Assembly (NCBI GenBank): GCA_016873455.1
Contig: VGXE01000016.1
Span: forward strand, 1-36,828
Source: Nitrospira sp.
GTDB taxonomy: Bacteria > Nitrospirota > Nitrospiria > Nitrospirales > Nitrospiraceae
Length of the DNA stretch: 36,828 nt
Direction of reading: 5' to 3'
Shown here: piece after piece, positions 14,135 to 22,821 of the stretch
Position numbering within the stretch: the first letter of the stretch is position 1
Layout of the letters: each line of letters begins with the position of its first letter
Notes under the pieces: generated by a model
What the model was told of the DNA's origin: nothing
What the model saw: the letters and a program-made list of their open reading frames with translations, nothing else
The model's database searches: none
Position numbers and translations under genes: made by a program

Positions 14135-14811
14135 CACGGCCGCTCACCGAATCGACCGGGACCGCTAATCTCTCCATAGACGGATTGCGGACCCGCTGGC
14201 GCGCCCTGAACGTCCGGTATTTTGGCAATCTACTGCGGCCGATTCCCATTGTCTGGAGCCGGCGGCTCACCTCCTCAGTGGGAATGTTTATCTGTCGTGG
14301 TGGTCCACGAACGCCGCTAACCGCCGGGGGCCGCAGCCGCCGGGAAATTCGTCTATCCCAACCCCTGCTGGAGCGGCTCGCGCAGCGAACACCCTACGCC
14401 GAGCAAGAACTGATCAATACCCTCGCCCATGAGATGATCCACCAATGGCAATTCGACGTGCTGAAACGGCGGCCCAACCATGGCTTGGATTTTCTCCGAA
14501 AGATGACGGAGATGAATCGGTCGGGCCACGTCGCCGTCACCACTCACCATTCGCTGGAGAAGGAAGTATTGGCCCTCTCGCGATTCGCTTGGCGGTGCAC
14601 GGACTGCGGACGAATCTATCATCGCCAGCGGAACACCATCGAGCCGCGCCGGCACCAATGTGGTCAGTGTCGAGGCGCATTACAGGAACTCTATGGATGG
14701 GACGTCAACCGTCATTCGGCAATCGGCAGAACGGAGAAACAGACCACCCGCATCACTGCCGAGAGACCGACCGAACAATTGACGCTGGCATTTTCCTTCC
14801 CTCAAGCCTAG
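14131..14811 (+). CDS. SprT-like zinc metalloprotease-type protein
   Basis: The 226-residue product begins in an ATGA overlap with the preceding stop. A zincin core HEMIHQW (His100, Glu101, His104) is followed by His117 in PNHGLDF as the likely third ligand. A zinc ribbon comes next: WRCTDCG (Cys156, Cys159) and HQCGQC (Cys177, Cys180). This is the SprT/Spartan domain order. Eukaryotic Spartan cleaves DNA-protein crosslinks; bacterial SprT roles are poorly known. The neighbouring DNA polymerase IV fits a DNA damage context, although the two are separated by a heptad repeat tract. Confidence 0.88.
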   Translation: MTRPLTESTGTANLSIDGLRTRWRALNVRYFGNLLRPIPIVWSRRLTSSVGMFICRGGPRTPLTAGGRSRREIRLSQPLLERLAQRTPYAEQELINTLAHEMIHQWQFDVLKRRPNHGLDFLRKMTEMNRSGHVAVTTHHSLEKEVLALSRFAWRCTDCGRIYHRQRNTIEPRRHQCGQCRGALQELYGWDVNRHSAIGRTEKQTTRITAERPTEQLTLAFSFPQA

Positions 14812-14842
14812 AATTTCTTGTTTCTAGCTCTCATCGCCCTCC

Positions 14843-14877
14843 TACGATTCACGCATGACGATTGACGCTTCACGGTA
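14843..14877. repeat. Heptad repeat tract, class B, copy B2
   Basis: Five 7-base units: TACGATT, CACGCAT, GACGATT, GACGCTT, CACGGTA. It fills the gap between the sprT-like gene and the polymerase gene and ends 6 bases before the ATG at 14884, leaving no room for a normal ribosome-binding site. Confidence 0.65.
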
Positions 14878-14883
14878 TCCTTG

Positions 14884-16038
14884 ATGCGCTGGCCCCGCCA
14901 AATTCTGTTCGGCGATGTGGACGCGATGTTCACATCCGCCGCTGTCGTGAACGATCCGAGCCTGGCCGGTAAACCCATCGCGGTCGGCGGTCCGCCCCCG
15001 CGTGGCATCATTGCAGCCGCCAGCTATGCCGTCCGTCCGTTTGGTGTGCGGTCAGCGATGCCGACGGCCAAGGCGTTGCAACTCTGTCCCCAGCTGATTC
15101 TGCTGCCTCCCGACCGGCCCCTGTATCGGCGGTTGCACGACGCGATGCGCACGGTGACCGACCGGCTGTTTCCCCTCACCGAGTGGAGCAGCATCGATGA
15201 GTTTTATGCCGACACCACCGAGCTGCAATCGCTCTATCCTGACCCACTGGCGTTAGGACGGCTGGCCAAAGATGAGCTCTACGCCGCCACCGGGCTTCGT
15301 TGCACGATCGCCCTGGCCACCGGCAAGACCGTCGCGAAAATCGCCGCCGACAGCCATAAACCTGACGGCCTGGCCGTGATCGAGCCGGGCAGGGAAGCAT
15401 CATTTCTCGCCTCCCTTCCGCCACGCGCCCTGCCTGGCATCGGCCCCAAAACCGCGGCCCGGATCGAGGCGCTGGGGATCACGACCATCGCCGACCTCGT
15501 GGATGCCCGCTGGGACCGGCCCCTACACCATCTGTTTGGGAACAGCTTAGTTTGGATCAGAGAACTGGCGCAGGGCATCGATCGGGAACCGGTCATCGCC
15601 GAACGAGAGTCAAAAAGCATCAGCCATGAAACGACGTTCGACCATGACACACGCGACCGCTCCTTTCTCGAACAAACGCTGCGCGGATTTCTGCGCGAGC
15701 TGGCACATGATCTACGGCAGGAAGGCTTGGCGGCCTGCGGCTGTGCCGTGAAGCTGAAAGACGCGAGATTTACCATCACCACCAAACATGGTCGATTTCC
15801 TTACCCATTGAACTACGACCCCGACATGTGGCCGACGGTGCAACACGCACTACGGGACTTGATGACACCGGGCACGGAGTACCGTCTGGCTGGACTGACG
15901 CTGACCACGTTGACTGCTGCCGCGCCTGGCCTGTTCGATCAGCGGCGGGCCAAAGCCATCGCGGCACTGGACGCGCTCGTCGCCCGTCACGGGTCCTCCG
16001 TGATTGGACTGGGAGGCGTCTCCTCTGAAGAAATGTGA
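14884..16038 (+). CDS. dinB: Y-family DNA polymerase (DNA polymerase IV)
   Basis: The 384-residue translesion polymerase keeps the catalytic acids: Asp11 in GDVDAMF with Phe16 as the probable steric gate, and Asp105-Glu106 in SSIDEFYAD. The fingers motif IIAAASYAVRPFGVRSAMPT and the thumb helix-hairpin-helix ALPGIGPKTAARIEALGI are clear, and a little-finger domain follows (SKSISHETTFDHD onward). It copies damaged DNA with low fidelity. The start may be ATG 14884 or the TTG one codon earlier. No Shine-Dalgarno sequence is visible because repeat B2 occupies the upstream region. The C-terminus does not show an obvious beta-clamp motif. Confidence 0.93.
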   Translation: MRWPRQILFGDVDAMFTSAAVVNDPSLAGKPIAVGGPPPRGIIAAASYAVRPFGVRSAMPTAKALQLCPQLILLPPDRPLYRRLHDAMRTVTDRLFPLTEWSSIDEFYADTTELQSLYPDPLALGRLAKDELYAATGLRCTIALATGKTVAKIAADSHKPDGLAVIEPGREASFLASLPPRALPGIGPKTAARIEALGITTIADLVDARWDRPLHHLFGNSLVWIRELAQGIDREPVIAERESKSISHETTFDHDTRDRSFLEQTLRGFLRELAHDLRQEGLAACGCAVKLKDARFTITTKHGRFPYPLNYDPDMWPTVQHALRDLMTPGTEYRLAGLTLTTLTAAAPGLFDQRRAKAIAALDALVARHGSSVIGLGGVSSEEM

Positions 16039-16056
16039 AGCGTATCTCGTCGTGGA

Positions 16057-16084
16057 GAAGAGCCTATGGCGTATAGCTTATGGC
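16057..16084. repeat. Heptad repeat tract, class A, inverted orientation, copy A4a
   Basis: Units GAAGAGC, CTATGGC, GTATAGC, TTATGGC, 18 bases after the dinB stop. It pairs with A4b across a 50-base loop. Confidence 0.7.
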
Positions 16085-16134
16085 ACAGGATCAGAGCGGG
16101 AATCGAGCAAACGCAGTCGCTAATCCGATCACGG

Positions 16135-16162
16135 GCCATACGCTATAGGCGATATGCTCTTC
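16135..16162. repeat. Heptad repeat tract, class A, copy A4b
   Basis: Units GCCATAC, GCTATAG, GCGATAT, GCTCTTC. Its reverse complement aligns with A4a over four units with a few mismatches, so RNA across this gap can fold into a stem of about 28 pairs. It may act as a terminator or insulator between dinB and the heptose gene. Confidence 0.7.
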
Positions 16163-16208
16163 ACACTCTCTCTTTCCATCTCCACATCTGAATAGGTATG
16201 ATGGCACA

Positions 16209-16688
16209 ATGTCCGACAAGATCATGACCAGCACGCAATTGGCTTCTGTCCTCGAACAGGCGCGCTTGCAGAAGAAGCGGATTGTCTTCACCAACGGCTG
16301 CTTCGACCTGATGCACATCGGCCACACCCGTTACCTACAGGCGGCCAGAGCCCTCGGCGATCTGTTGGTCATCGGCGTCAACAGCGATGCATCGGTCCGG
16401 AGCTTAAACAAGGGAGTGGACCGGCCGATCGTCCCGGAGGCCCAGCGGGCCGAAGTGCTGGCGGCATTGGGGTGCGTAGACTATGTCGTGCTCTTCTCGG
16501 AACCGGACCCCGGCTCATTGATTGCCGCCCTTCAGCCTGATGTCTTGGTGAAGGGTGGAGACTGGGCCGTCGACAAGATCGTGGGCCGCGAAACGGTCGA
16601 AGCCCGCGGCGGTGTGGTCACCACCATCCCGTTGGTTCCGGGCCTGTCCACCACGTCGCTTCTCCAACGTATTCGATCCACCACGTGA
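16209..16688 (+). CDS. rfaE2: D-beta-D-heptose 1-phosphate adenylyltransferase
   Basis: The 159-residue protein contains the nucleotidyltransferase motif TNGCFDLMHIGHTRYL (HIGH at 36-39), then GVNSDASVRSLNKG and DVLVKGGDWAVDKIVG. It ends in VPGLSTTSLLQRIRS, typical of the C-terminal half of HldE. It joins ATP and heptose 1-phosphate to give ADP-heptose. Only this half is encoded here; the kinase half (RfaE1) would be a separate gene elsewhere. It works in the same route as gmhA. The mfd gene starts 4 bases after its stop. Confidence 0.95.
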   Translation: MSDKIMTSTQLASVLEQARLQKKRIVFTNGCFDLMHIGHTRYLQAARALGDLLVIGVNSDASVRSLNKGVDRPIVPEAQRAEVLAALGCVDYVVLFSEPDPGSLIAALQPDVLVKGGDWAVDKIVGRETVEARGGVVTTIPLVPGLSTTSLLQRIRSTT

Positions 16689-16691
16689 TGC

Positions 16692-19600
16692 GTGTCTGAC
16701 ATCGGCACCGACCCCACAACATGGCTTGCCTCGCTCACTTCGGCCCTCAATCGGGATGATGCCCGCGCGTGCCTGACAGGCTTACACGGTTCCACAGCCG
16801 CCTGCGCACTGAGCCTGTTGGCCCAGGCCCAGACACGAACCCATGGCGGAACACGCCCGTGGGTCGTGTTGACCGCCACCGATGAGTCGGCTGAACGGAT
16901 CTTCAACGATTTGCGGTTCTTTCATGATCTCATGGGCCTCCCGGCCGAGTGCTTAGCCCTGTTCCCCGAATGGGAAACCTTGCCGTATGAAGCCACGGCG
17001 CCCCATGTCGGACTGATCGCGCGCCGGATGACCACACTGCACCGTTTGCGTACCGGCGCGGTCACTGTACTCGTGACGTCCATTGCCGCCGCCATGCACC
17101 GCCTGATTCCGCGCTCTACCTTCGAACACGCCATCCTCCGATTCAAGACCGGACATGTCTGTGATCGAGAGCCGTTTCTGTCCGGACTGCTTCGATTGGG
17201 ATACCGACGCGTGTCGGTTGTGGAAATTCCCGGTGAATTCAGTGTCCGCGGCGGTATCGTCGATGTATTCTCCACGGCCTATGCCGACCCCGTGCGAATA
17301 GAATTTCTGGGCGATCAGGTTGAATCGATCCGCCTGTTCGATCCCGCCACACAGACATCGATCAAGAAGTTGAGCGACGGCTTGGTCCTGCCGGCGCGGG
17401 AGTTTCTCCGCCCTCCTGATGCGCAGGACGCATTGGCGCCGATCCCCCCGGACGCCGAGTGGCGCAGCCCTGACCTCTATCCCCGGATGGATACACTGCT
17501 CGATTATCTGGATGCGCCTCCCTATCTGGCGCTCGATCAGCCAGCGCTGTTGAAGACAGCCTGCGAGACCGCATGGGAGAAGATCGACGACGGTTATCTG
17601 CGTCACGCCGATCGTGACGCCGCCCAACCCTATCCGTCGCCGGAACGGCTTTTTTTGAGATGGCCCGAACTGGAACAGCACACCACGGCGTGGCCGGCCT
17701 TGGCGCTAGAGCCGTTGGCGGCACCAGACGCCTCATGGGCGCCCGTAACGGCGTTCTCCGGACAGACACCGGCGAGCATCGGTCTGGGCATCAGAGGCAC
17801 TCCCTTCAGCCAAACCCTCGGCCTGTTGGAACGGCTGAGAGACGAGCATCGTGTCGTGCTCGTCGCCAGGAGCCGTGGGCAGGTCGATCGGTTGCTGGCA
17901 CTCCTCCGTGAGCACGATTTGCCGGCGGACGAGTGGATCGCCTCAGCCTGGTCACGTCAAGGCACGGGCAAACCTCCCTTTTACGTTGTGCATGGCGATC
18001 TGTCGGCAGGATTCCTCTCCGACAACCTCCGCCTCGCGCTCCTGACGGAAGAAGAGTTGTTCGCCAAAGGCGCGCGCCACAAGCCGCAGCCAAAGACCAA
18101 GACAGCCACGTTCTTGTCCTCCCTGGAAGATCTCAGTGTGGGCGACTATGTGGTCCACGTCCAGCACGGCATTGCCAAGTACCGGGGCCTCAAACGTTTG
18201 GCCGTGCAGGAGTTTGAGAGCGATTATTTGATCCTGGAATTCGCCGGTGGTGACACGCTCTACGTGCCCCTTGATCGGTTGAACCAGATCCAGCGATACA
18301 GCGGAGCCGACAGTCACATTCCTCGGCTGGACCGTCTGGGCGGCACCACCTGGGCCAAGACGACGGCGCGGGTCAAGAAAGACATCGAAGAGATGGCGCA
18401 GGAGCTGATCGAGCTCTACGCCAATCGTGAGCTGGTCCAGCGGAACGCGTACGGCACGGGTGGCACGCTCTACCACGAGTTCGAAGCGGCGTTTGAATAC
18501 GAGGAGACGGCGGACCAGCTCACGGCCATCGGGGACATCATCCGTGATATGGAATCCTCCAAGCCGATGGACCGTCTCGTGTGCGGCGATGTCGGATACG
18601 GCAAGACGGAGGTGGCCATGCGCGCCGCGTTCAAAGCCGTGGAACATGGCCGCCAAGTCGCCGTACTGGTCCCGACCACGCTGTTGGCCCACCAGCACTA
18701 TGATAACTTCGCGGAGCGGTTCGCCCCGTTTCCAACCCGCGTTGCTCTCCTCTCACGGTTCCAATCTCCCAGAGAGACCAAAGCGATCCTCAAGGATGTC
18801 GCCGCCGGTGTTATTGATGTCGTGATCGGCACGCACCGGCTCCTCCAGAAAGACGTCACGTTCCCGAATCTCGGCCTCGTTATCATCGACGAAGAACAGT
18901 GGTTTGGCGTGAAACATAAGGAGCGGCTCAAACAGCTCCGCACCCAAGTCGACGTACTGACCCTGACTGCCACACCGATTCCGCGCACCCTGCAAATGGC
19001 CATGTCGAGTGTCCGCGACCTCTCGATCATCGATACGCCGCCGGCCGGCCGCCTGGCGATCAAGACAGAAGTCGTTCGCTCGAGCGACAAAACAGTCCGA
19101 GACGCGATCCTGCGCGAGCTGGGCCGGGGCGGGCAAATCTACTTCGTGCACAACCGGGTCGAAACGATGGAACGCATCGGGGCGTGGCTGCGCCAGCTCG
19201 TCCCGGAAGCCCGCATGGTGATGGCCCACGGTCAAATGGACGCCAAACCGCTGGAAGCCGTCATGCTCAAATTCGTGAAGCACGACGCGGACGTCTTGAT
19301 TGCCTCGGCCATCATCCAATCCGGTCTCGACGTGCCCAACGCAAATACAATCATTGTCAACCGGGCCGACATGTTCGGCCTCGCGCAACTCTACCAATTG
19401 CGCGGACGCGTCGGGCGCGGAGGCGACCAGGCCTTCGCGTACTTCTTGATCCCTGACGAAGGCACCCTCACAGGAGACGCGCAAAAACGGCTGATCGCGA
19501 TTCAACAATTCACCGAATTGGGGTCAGGATTCCGCATCGCCGCCGCGGATCTGGAAATCCGCGGCGCCGGCAATCTCCTGGGCAAACAGCAATCCGGCCA

Positions 19601-20162
19601 CATCGCCGCGATTGGCTTGGACCTCTACTTGCAGATGGTGGAGCAGGCCGTCCAGCGCTTGAAAGGTCATGTCGTGGAAGAAGAGCCGGATCCCACACTG
19701 CAACTCCCCGTGTCGGCCTTCATTCCCGAAGACTTCGTAGCCGACCCGCACCAGCGGTTGTCGCTGTACAAACGACTCACGGCCTGTGGAAAAGTCGGTG
19801 AACTGGCCCTGCTGCACGGAGAAATTCAGGACCGCTACGGACATCCGCCGGAGCCAGTGGAACGGCTGCTGGAGATCATGCAGCTCAGGATGCACGCCAA
19901 GCGGCTCCGCCTCACCTCCATTGACGTGCATGGCTGCGCGGCCACCCTCGCACTCAACCCCAAGGCCACCATCCCGGATCGTGCCGTCCACCGCTTGATG
20001 GACCAGTTCCAAAAGCGGCTGCGGTTCCTGAGCCCACTGTCATTCGAGATCCGCATGCCAACAGAGGACTGGCCCGCGATCTTCTCGGAACTTAACTCAA
20101 CCTTGCAAAGCCTCGATCTCTGTGATACCAACACATCCGAACAGGATACAGCCAGGCGGTGA
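16692..20162 (+). CDS. mfd: Transcription-repair coupling factor
   Basis: The 1156-residue protein has all Mfd parts. The UvrB-like N-terminal region is present (FPEWETLPYEATAPHVGLIA and PGEFSVRGGIVDVF), followed by the RNA polymerase-interacting domain near residue 480 (VGDYVVHVQHGIAKYRGL). The RecG-like motor has Walker A GDVGYGKTE (632-640), the DEEQ box IIDEEQWFGVKHKE (Asp733) and QLRGRVGRGG. The TRCF C-terminal domain starts near 1000. It removes stalled RNA polymerase from DNA lesions and recruits UvrA. One variation: the residue after DEEQ is Trp where Arg is usual. The start is GTG, 4 bases after rfaE2. Confidence 0.97.
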   Translation: MSDIGTDPTTWLASLTSALNRDDARACLTGLHGSTAACALSLLAQAQTRTHGGTRPWVVLTATDESAERIFNDLRFFHDLMGLPAECLALFPEWETLPYEATAPHVGLIARRMTTLHRLRTGAVTVLVTSIAAAMHRLIPRSTFEHAILRFKTGHVCDREPFLSGLLRLGYRRVSVVEIPGEFSVRGGIVDVFSTAYADPVRIEFLGDQVESIRLFDPATQTSIKKLSDGLVLPAREFLRPPDAQDALAPIPPDAEWRSPDLYPRMDTLLDYLDAPPYLALDQPALLKTACETAWEKIDDGYLRHADRDAAQPYPSPERLFLRWPELEQHTTAWPALALEPLAAPDASWAPVTAFSGQTPASIGLGIRGTPFSQTLGLLERLRDEHRVVLVARSRGQVDRLLALLREHDLPADEWIASAWSRQGTGKPPFYVVHGDLSAGFLSDNLRLALLTEEELFAKGARHKPQPKTKTATFLSSLEDLSVGDYVVHVQHGIAKYRGLKRLAVQEFESDYLILEFAGGDTLYVPLDRLNQIQRYSGADSHIPRLDRLGGTTWAKTTARVKKDIEEMAQELIELYANRELVQRNAYGTGGTLYHEFEAAFEYEETADQLTAIGDIIRDMESSKPMDRLVCGDVGYGKTEVAMRAAFKAVEHGRQVAVLVPTTLLAHQHYDNFAERFAPFPTRVALLSRFQSPRETKAILKDVAAGVIDVVIGTHRLLQKDVTFPNLGLVIIDEEQWFGVKHKERLKQLRTQVDVLTLTATPIPRTLQMAMSSVRDLSIIDTPPAGRLAIKTEVVRSSDKTVRDAILRELGRGGQIYFVHNRVETMERIGAWLRQLVPEARMVMAHGQMDAKPLEAVMLKFVKHDADVLIASAIIQSGLDVPNANTIIVNRADMFGLAQLYQLRGRVGRGGDQAFAYFLIPDEGTLTGDAQKRLIAIQQFTELGSGFRIAAADLEIRGAGNLLGKQQSGHIAAIGLDLYLQMVEQAVQRLKGHVVEEEPDPTLQLPVSAFIPEDFVADPHQRLSLYKRLTACGKVGELALLHGEIQDRYGHPPEPVERLLEIMQLRMHAKRLRLTSIDVHGCAATLALNPKATIPDRAVHRLMDQFQKRLRFLSPLSFEIRMPTEDWPAIFSELNSTLQSLDLCDTNTSEQDTARR

Positions 20163-20187
20163 CCGCGCCTGGCCCAGACCATTGCAT

Positions 20188-21090
20188 ATGACGTTATTTC
20201 ACGCCTCTGATACCGATCGGACTCCCTTCCGTCCATCTTTCTTCCTCGCCTGTTCCCTTGCCGGACTATTAGGCCTGGCCCTCTCCGGCTGCCCCGCTCA
20301 GCAAGAGGAAGAACCCATCGTGGCCCTAGTGAATGGACGAGCCATCACACAAGCCGAATTCGAGCTCCGCTGGGGAGAATTGGCCGGTGCGACTCGAACC
20401 CGCTACGAGAAGACCGGCGGGAAACGGCAGTTTCTCGATGAACTCATCACACGGGAACTGCTGATGCAGGAAGCCCGCCGCCAGGGGCTGGATCAGAGCG
20501 ATACGATTCGCAGTAAGACCCAGCGTTACAAGGAACAGCTGATCCTCGATGATCTGCTGAAGGACAAACTCCAGTCGAAGGTAGAAGTCACGAAGGCTGA
20601 ACTCGAGGCCTATTATGAGAACCACGCCAACGAACTCTTGGACCCCTTGAAGGTGCAAGTTTCATTGATGTTGCTGCCAAACTTTCCCGCGGCCAAGGAT
20701 TTGGAAACTCAGGTTAATCGAGGCGGGAGCTTTGCCGCGTTCGCCAAGCAGTACTCCGTCGACGAGAAAACCAAGACAAAGGGTGGCGATCTCGGCCCCT
20801 ATCGAAACGGCATGGTCCCCCCGGAGGTCGATGCCGTGATTCACTCCCTCAAACCGGGTCTGATCAGCGCCCCGATCAAGACGGAGCAGGGCTATTACCT
20901 GGTCATGACCACCCCACTCGACAAGGAGATTATCGAAGCCGATCTGGCCATTCAGGAGCGGCTCCGGCAAGAACTGTTGACCGACAAGCGCCGGAAACGA
21001 TTTGAAGAAGTGATTGCGGATATCCGGGCAAACGCGACCGTCCGTCTCTCCGATGCCTCCCGATCGATCACCGACGAGACTGGCAAATAA
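20188..21090 (+). CDS. PpiC-type peptidyl-prolyl isomerase lipoprotein
   Basis: The 300-residue protein carries a lipoprotein signal ending in LALSGC, so the mature protein is anchored by Cys, probably on the periplasmic face. A SurA_N-like chaperone part follows (VALVNGRAITQAEFELRWGE and ELITRELLMQEARRQGLDQS). The parvulin domain comes next (LKVQVSLMLLPNFPAAKDL, continuing to GGDLGPYRNGMVPPEVD and TEQGYYLVM). It helps fold outer-membrane or secreted proteins. The frame is open to 20122, inside mfd, but the ATG at 20188 gives the lipoprotein signal. SurA follows 93 bases later. Confidence 0.92.
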   Translation: MTLFHASDTDRTPFRPSFFLACSLAGLLGLALSGCPAQQEEEPIVALVNGRAITQAEFELRWGELAGATRTRYEKTGGKRQFLDELITRELLMQEARRQGLDQSDTIRSKTQRYKEQLILDDLLKDKLQSKVEVTKAELEAYYENHANELLDPLKVQVSLMLLPNFPAAKDLETQVNRGGSFAAFAKQYSVDEKTKTKGGDLGPYRNGMVPPEVDAVIHSLKPGLISAPIKTEQGYYLVMTTPLDKEIIEADLAIQERLRQELLTDKRRKRFEEVIADIRANATVRLSDASRSITDETGK

Positions 21091-21183
21091 CTTCCCCCCT
21101 CCTCCCTCCCCTTCACTCACTCATTTCGTGTAGAATGGTCCCTTTCTGTTTTCCTTACACTGTGTAATCAGGAGCTGAAATCC

Positions 21184-22140
21184 GTGTTGTCTGTTTCGCG
21201 CAGACCATGTCTGTCCCCCCGGCGCACTGCCGCGGCATGGCTCCTCTGTCTCCTGGCCTTGCCACCGGTGCTTGCAGCCGCTCATCTCGAAGACCGAATT
21301 GTTGCCGTCGTGAACTCGGATCTGATCATGTTGTCTGACCTGAAGCGCGAAGTGGCGTCGCAACAAGAACGCATCACGCGGCAACACCACGGCGATGACC
21401 TTGCCCAGCGGGTGAAAATCGCCGAGTACATGGCGATTACCAAAATGGTCGAGCGGAAATTGCAGCTCCAGGAAGCCAAGGCGAAAAAAGTCGAGGTGTC
21501 GGATCAGGAAGTGAGCCAAGCGTTGGAGCAAATGAAACAACAGGGGATCGCCCCCGACCCTTCAAATCCCCTGAATACCCGAACGGTCAAGGACCAGCTG
21601 TTGCTGTTGAGAGTAGTGGCCCAAGAAGTACGCAGCAACGTGATGGTCGGCAACTCCGAAATGAAACGGTATTATGACAGGCATCGTGACCGCTTTGCGC
21701 TGCCGGAAGAATATCTCCTGAGCCAGATCTTTGTGCAACGCCGCTCTCGCGAAGACACCGCCGATGCATTGACCAAAGTACGCCAAGCGATGGATGAATT
21801 GAAACGTGGAGAAAAGTTCGACGATGTCGCGCTGCACTATTCAGACGCGCCGAATGCCGTGCAAGGCGGGCGCCTTGGGCTCGTGCGGCAAGGCGAACTG
21901 TTGCCGGCCATCGAGCGGGCCATTGCCCCTCTCGTGCCAGGCGGCATCTCGGACATCATCGAAAACGACGACGGCTTTCACATCATTCGCGTGGACGACA
22001 AAAAGCCCAAGGAATTTCGCTCCTTCGAGCAAGTCCGGTATGAAATCCAGAGTTTGGTCCTTGAGCAGAAAAACGAGGATATGTTTCAGTCCTGGCTGAC
22101 TAATCTAAAAAATAAGGCCTACATCGACATTAAGTTTTAG
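21184..22140 (+). CDS. surA: SurA-like periplasmic chaperone / peptidyl-prolyl isomerase
   Basis: The 318-residue protein has a cleavable signal (WLLCLLALPPVLAAA), the SurA N-terminal domain (IVAVVNSDLIMLSDLKREVA, then MVERKLQLQEAKAKKVEVSD) and one parvulin domain (LPEEYLLSQIFVQRRS, then GGRLGLVRQGELLPAIE and NDDGFHIIRVDDKK). E. coli SurA has two parvulin repeats, so this is the shorter single-repeat form. It escorts outer-membrane proteins to the Bam complex. The start is GTG with AGGAG 9 bases upstream. Its last 11 bases overlap the convergent engB gene. Confidence 0.92.
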   Translation: MLSVSRRPCLSPRRTAAAWLLCLLALPPVLAAAHLEDRIVAVVNSDLIMLSDLKREVASQQERITRQHHGDDLAQRVKIAEYMAITKMVERKLQLQEAKAKKVEVSDQEVSQALEQMKQQGIAPDPSNPLNTRTVKDQLLLLRVVAQEVRSNVMVGNSEMKRYYDRHRDRFALPEEYLLSQIFVQRRSREDTADALTKVRQAMDELKRGEKFDDVALHYSDAPNAVQGGRLGLVRQGELLPAIERAIAPLVPGGISDIIENDDGFHIIRVDDKKPKEFRSFEQVRYEIQSLVLEQKNEDMFQSWLTNLKNKAYIDIKF

Positions 22141-22732
22141 CCCAATCCTTGAAAATACCCCACACTCGATCACGTCCCTCCGCCGTCACCGACGAGTAGG
22201 GAATCAACAGCTCTCCTTCCGATATTCCTAAATGCAGGTGGATGTTCCGAAGCCCGCGCACCCGTTCACTGGGTTTGAGTTTGTCCGCCTTGGTGGCGAC
22301 GATGAGGGGATTGTGCCCGATCGAACGGAGCCAAGCGAGGGTCTGTCGATCCTGGTCGGTCACGACCCGGCTCTCAACCAGTAACACCACGCCGAGGAGC
22401 GGCCCTCGATCAGCCAGATAGGCCTCAAGCAAGGGCGCCCATTGCGCACGGGTGTCGCGAGACACCTTGGCAAACCCATAGCCCGGCAGATCCACCAGGT
22501 AGAACATCGACAAGTCGGGGTCGGATGTCGACACCTGAAAAAGGTTGACCGCCCGTGTTTTTCCCGGGGTCCGGCTGACCTTCGCCAGATCTCGCCGATG
22601 AAGCAGCGAGTTAATCAAGGACGACTTGCCCACGTTGGATCGTCCGACGACGGCGATTTCCGCCAGATCGCCGGGAGGAAATTGTTCTGGGGTGAGGCAA
22701 CTTCTGATAAACTCAGCCGAGACGATTTTCAT
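22130..22732 (-). CDS. engB: Ribosome-biogenesis GTPase EngB/YsxC
   Basis: The 200-residue GTPase shows G1 GRSNVGKSSL, G2 SRTPGKTRAVNLF, G3 VDLPGYGFAKV and G4 TKADKL, then SSVTAEG as G5. This is the full EngB set at the family length. It assists 50S ribosomal subunit assembly and is normally essential. The ATG at 22732 gives the conserved start MKIVSAEFI; the frame continues 9 codons upstream. It is convergent with surA, sharing 11 bases. Confidence 0.95.
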   Translation of the reverse strand: MKIVSAEFIRSCLTPEQFPPGDLAEIAVVGRSNVGKSSLINSLLHRRDLAKVSRTPGKTRAVNLFQVSTSDPDLSMFYLVDLPGYGFAKVSRDTRAQWAPLLEAYLADRGPLLGVVLLVESRVVTDQDRQTLAWLRSIGHNPLIVATKADKLKPSERVRGLRNIHLHLGISEGELLIPYSSVTAEGRDRVWGIFKDWAKT

Positions 22733-22821
22733 CTTGTCATGCGCACACGAGACGTTCAACTAGAGGGGACACACCCGATCACGTTCAGCTCGTTGTACGC
22801 CGTTACACATACGTGCCCTTC

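Noticed and set aside
18880-18930. Trp after DEEQ in the Mfd motor as a possible functional change
   Set aside because: A single substitution in an otherwise complete Mfd; not enough to suggest altered function.
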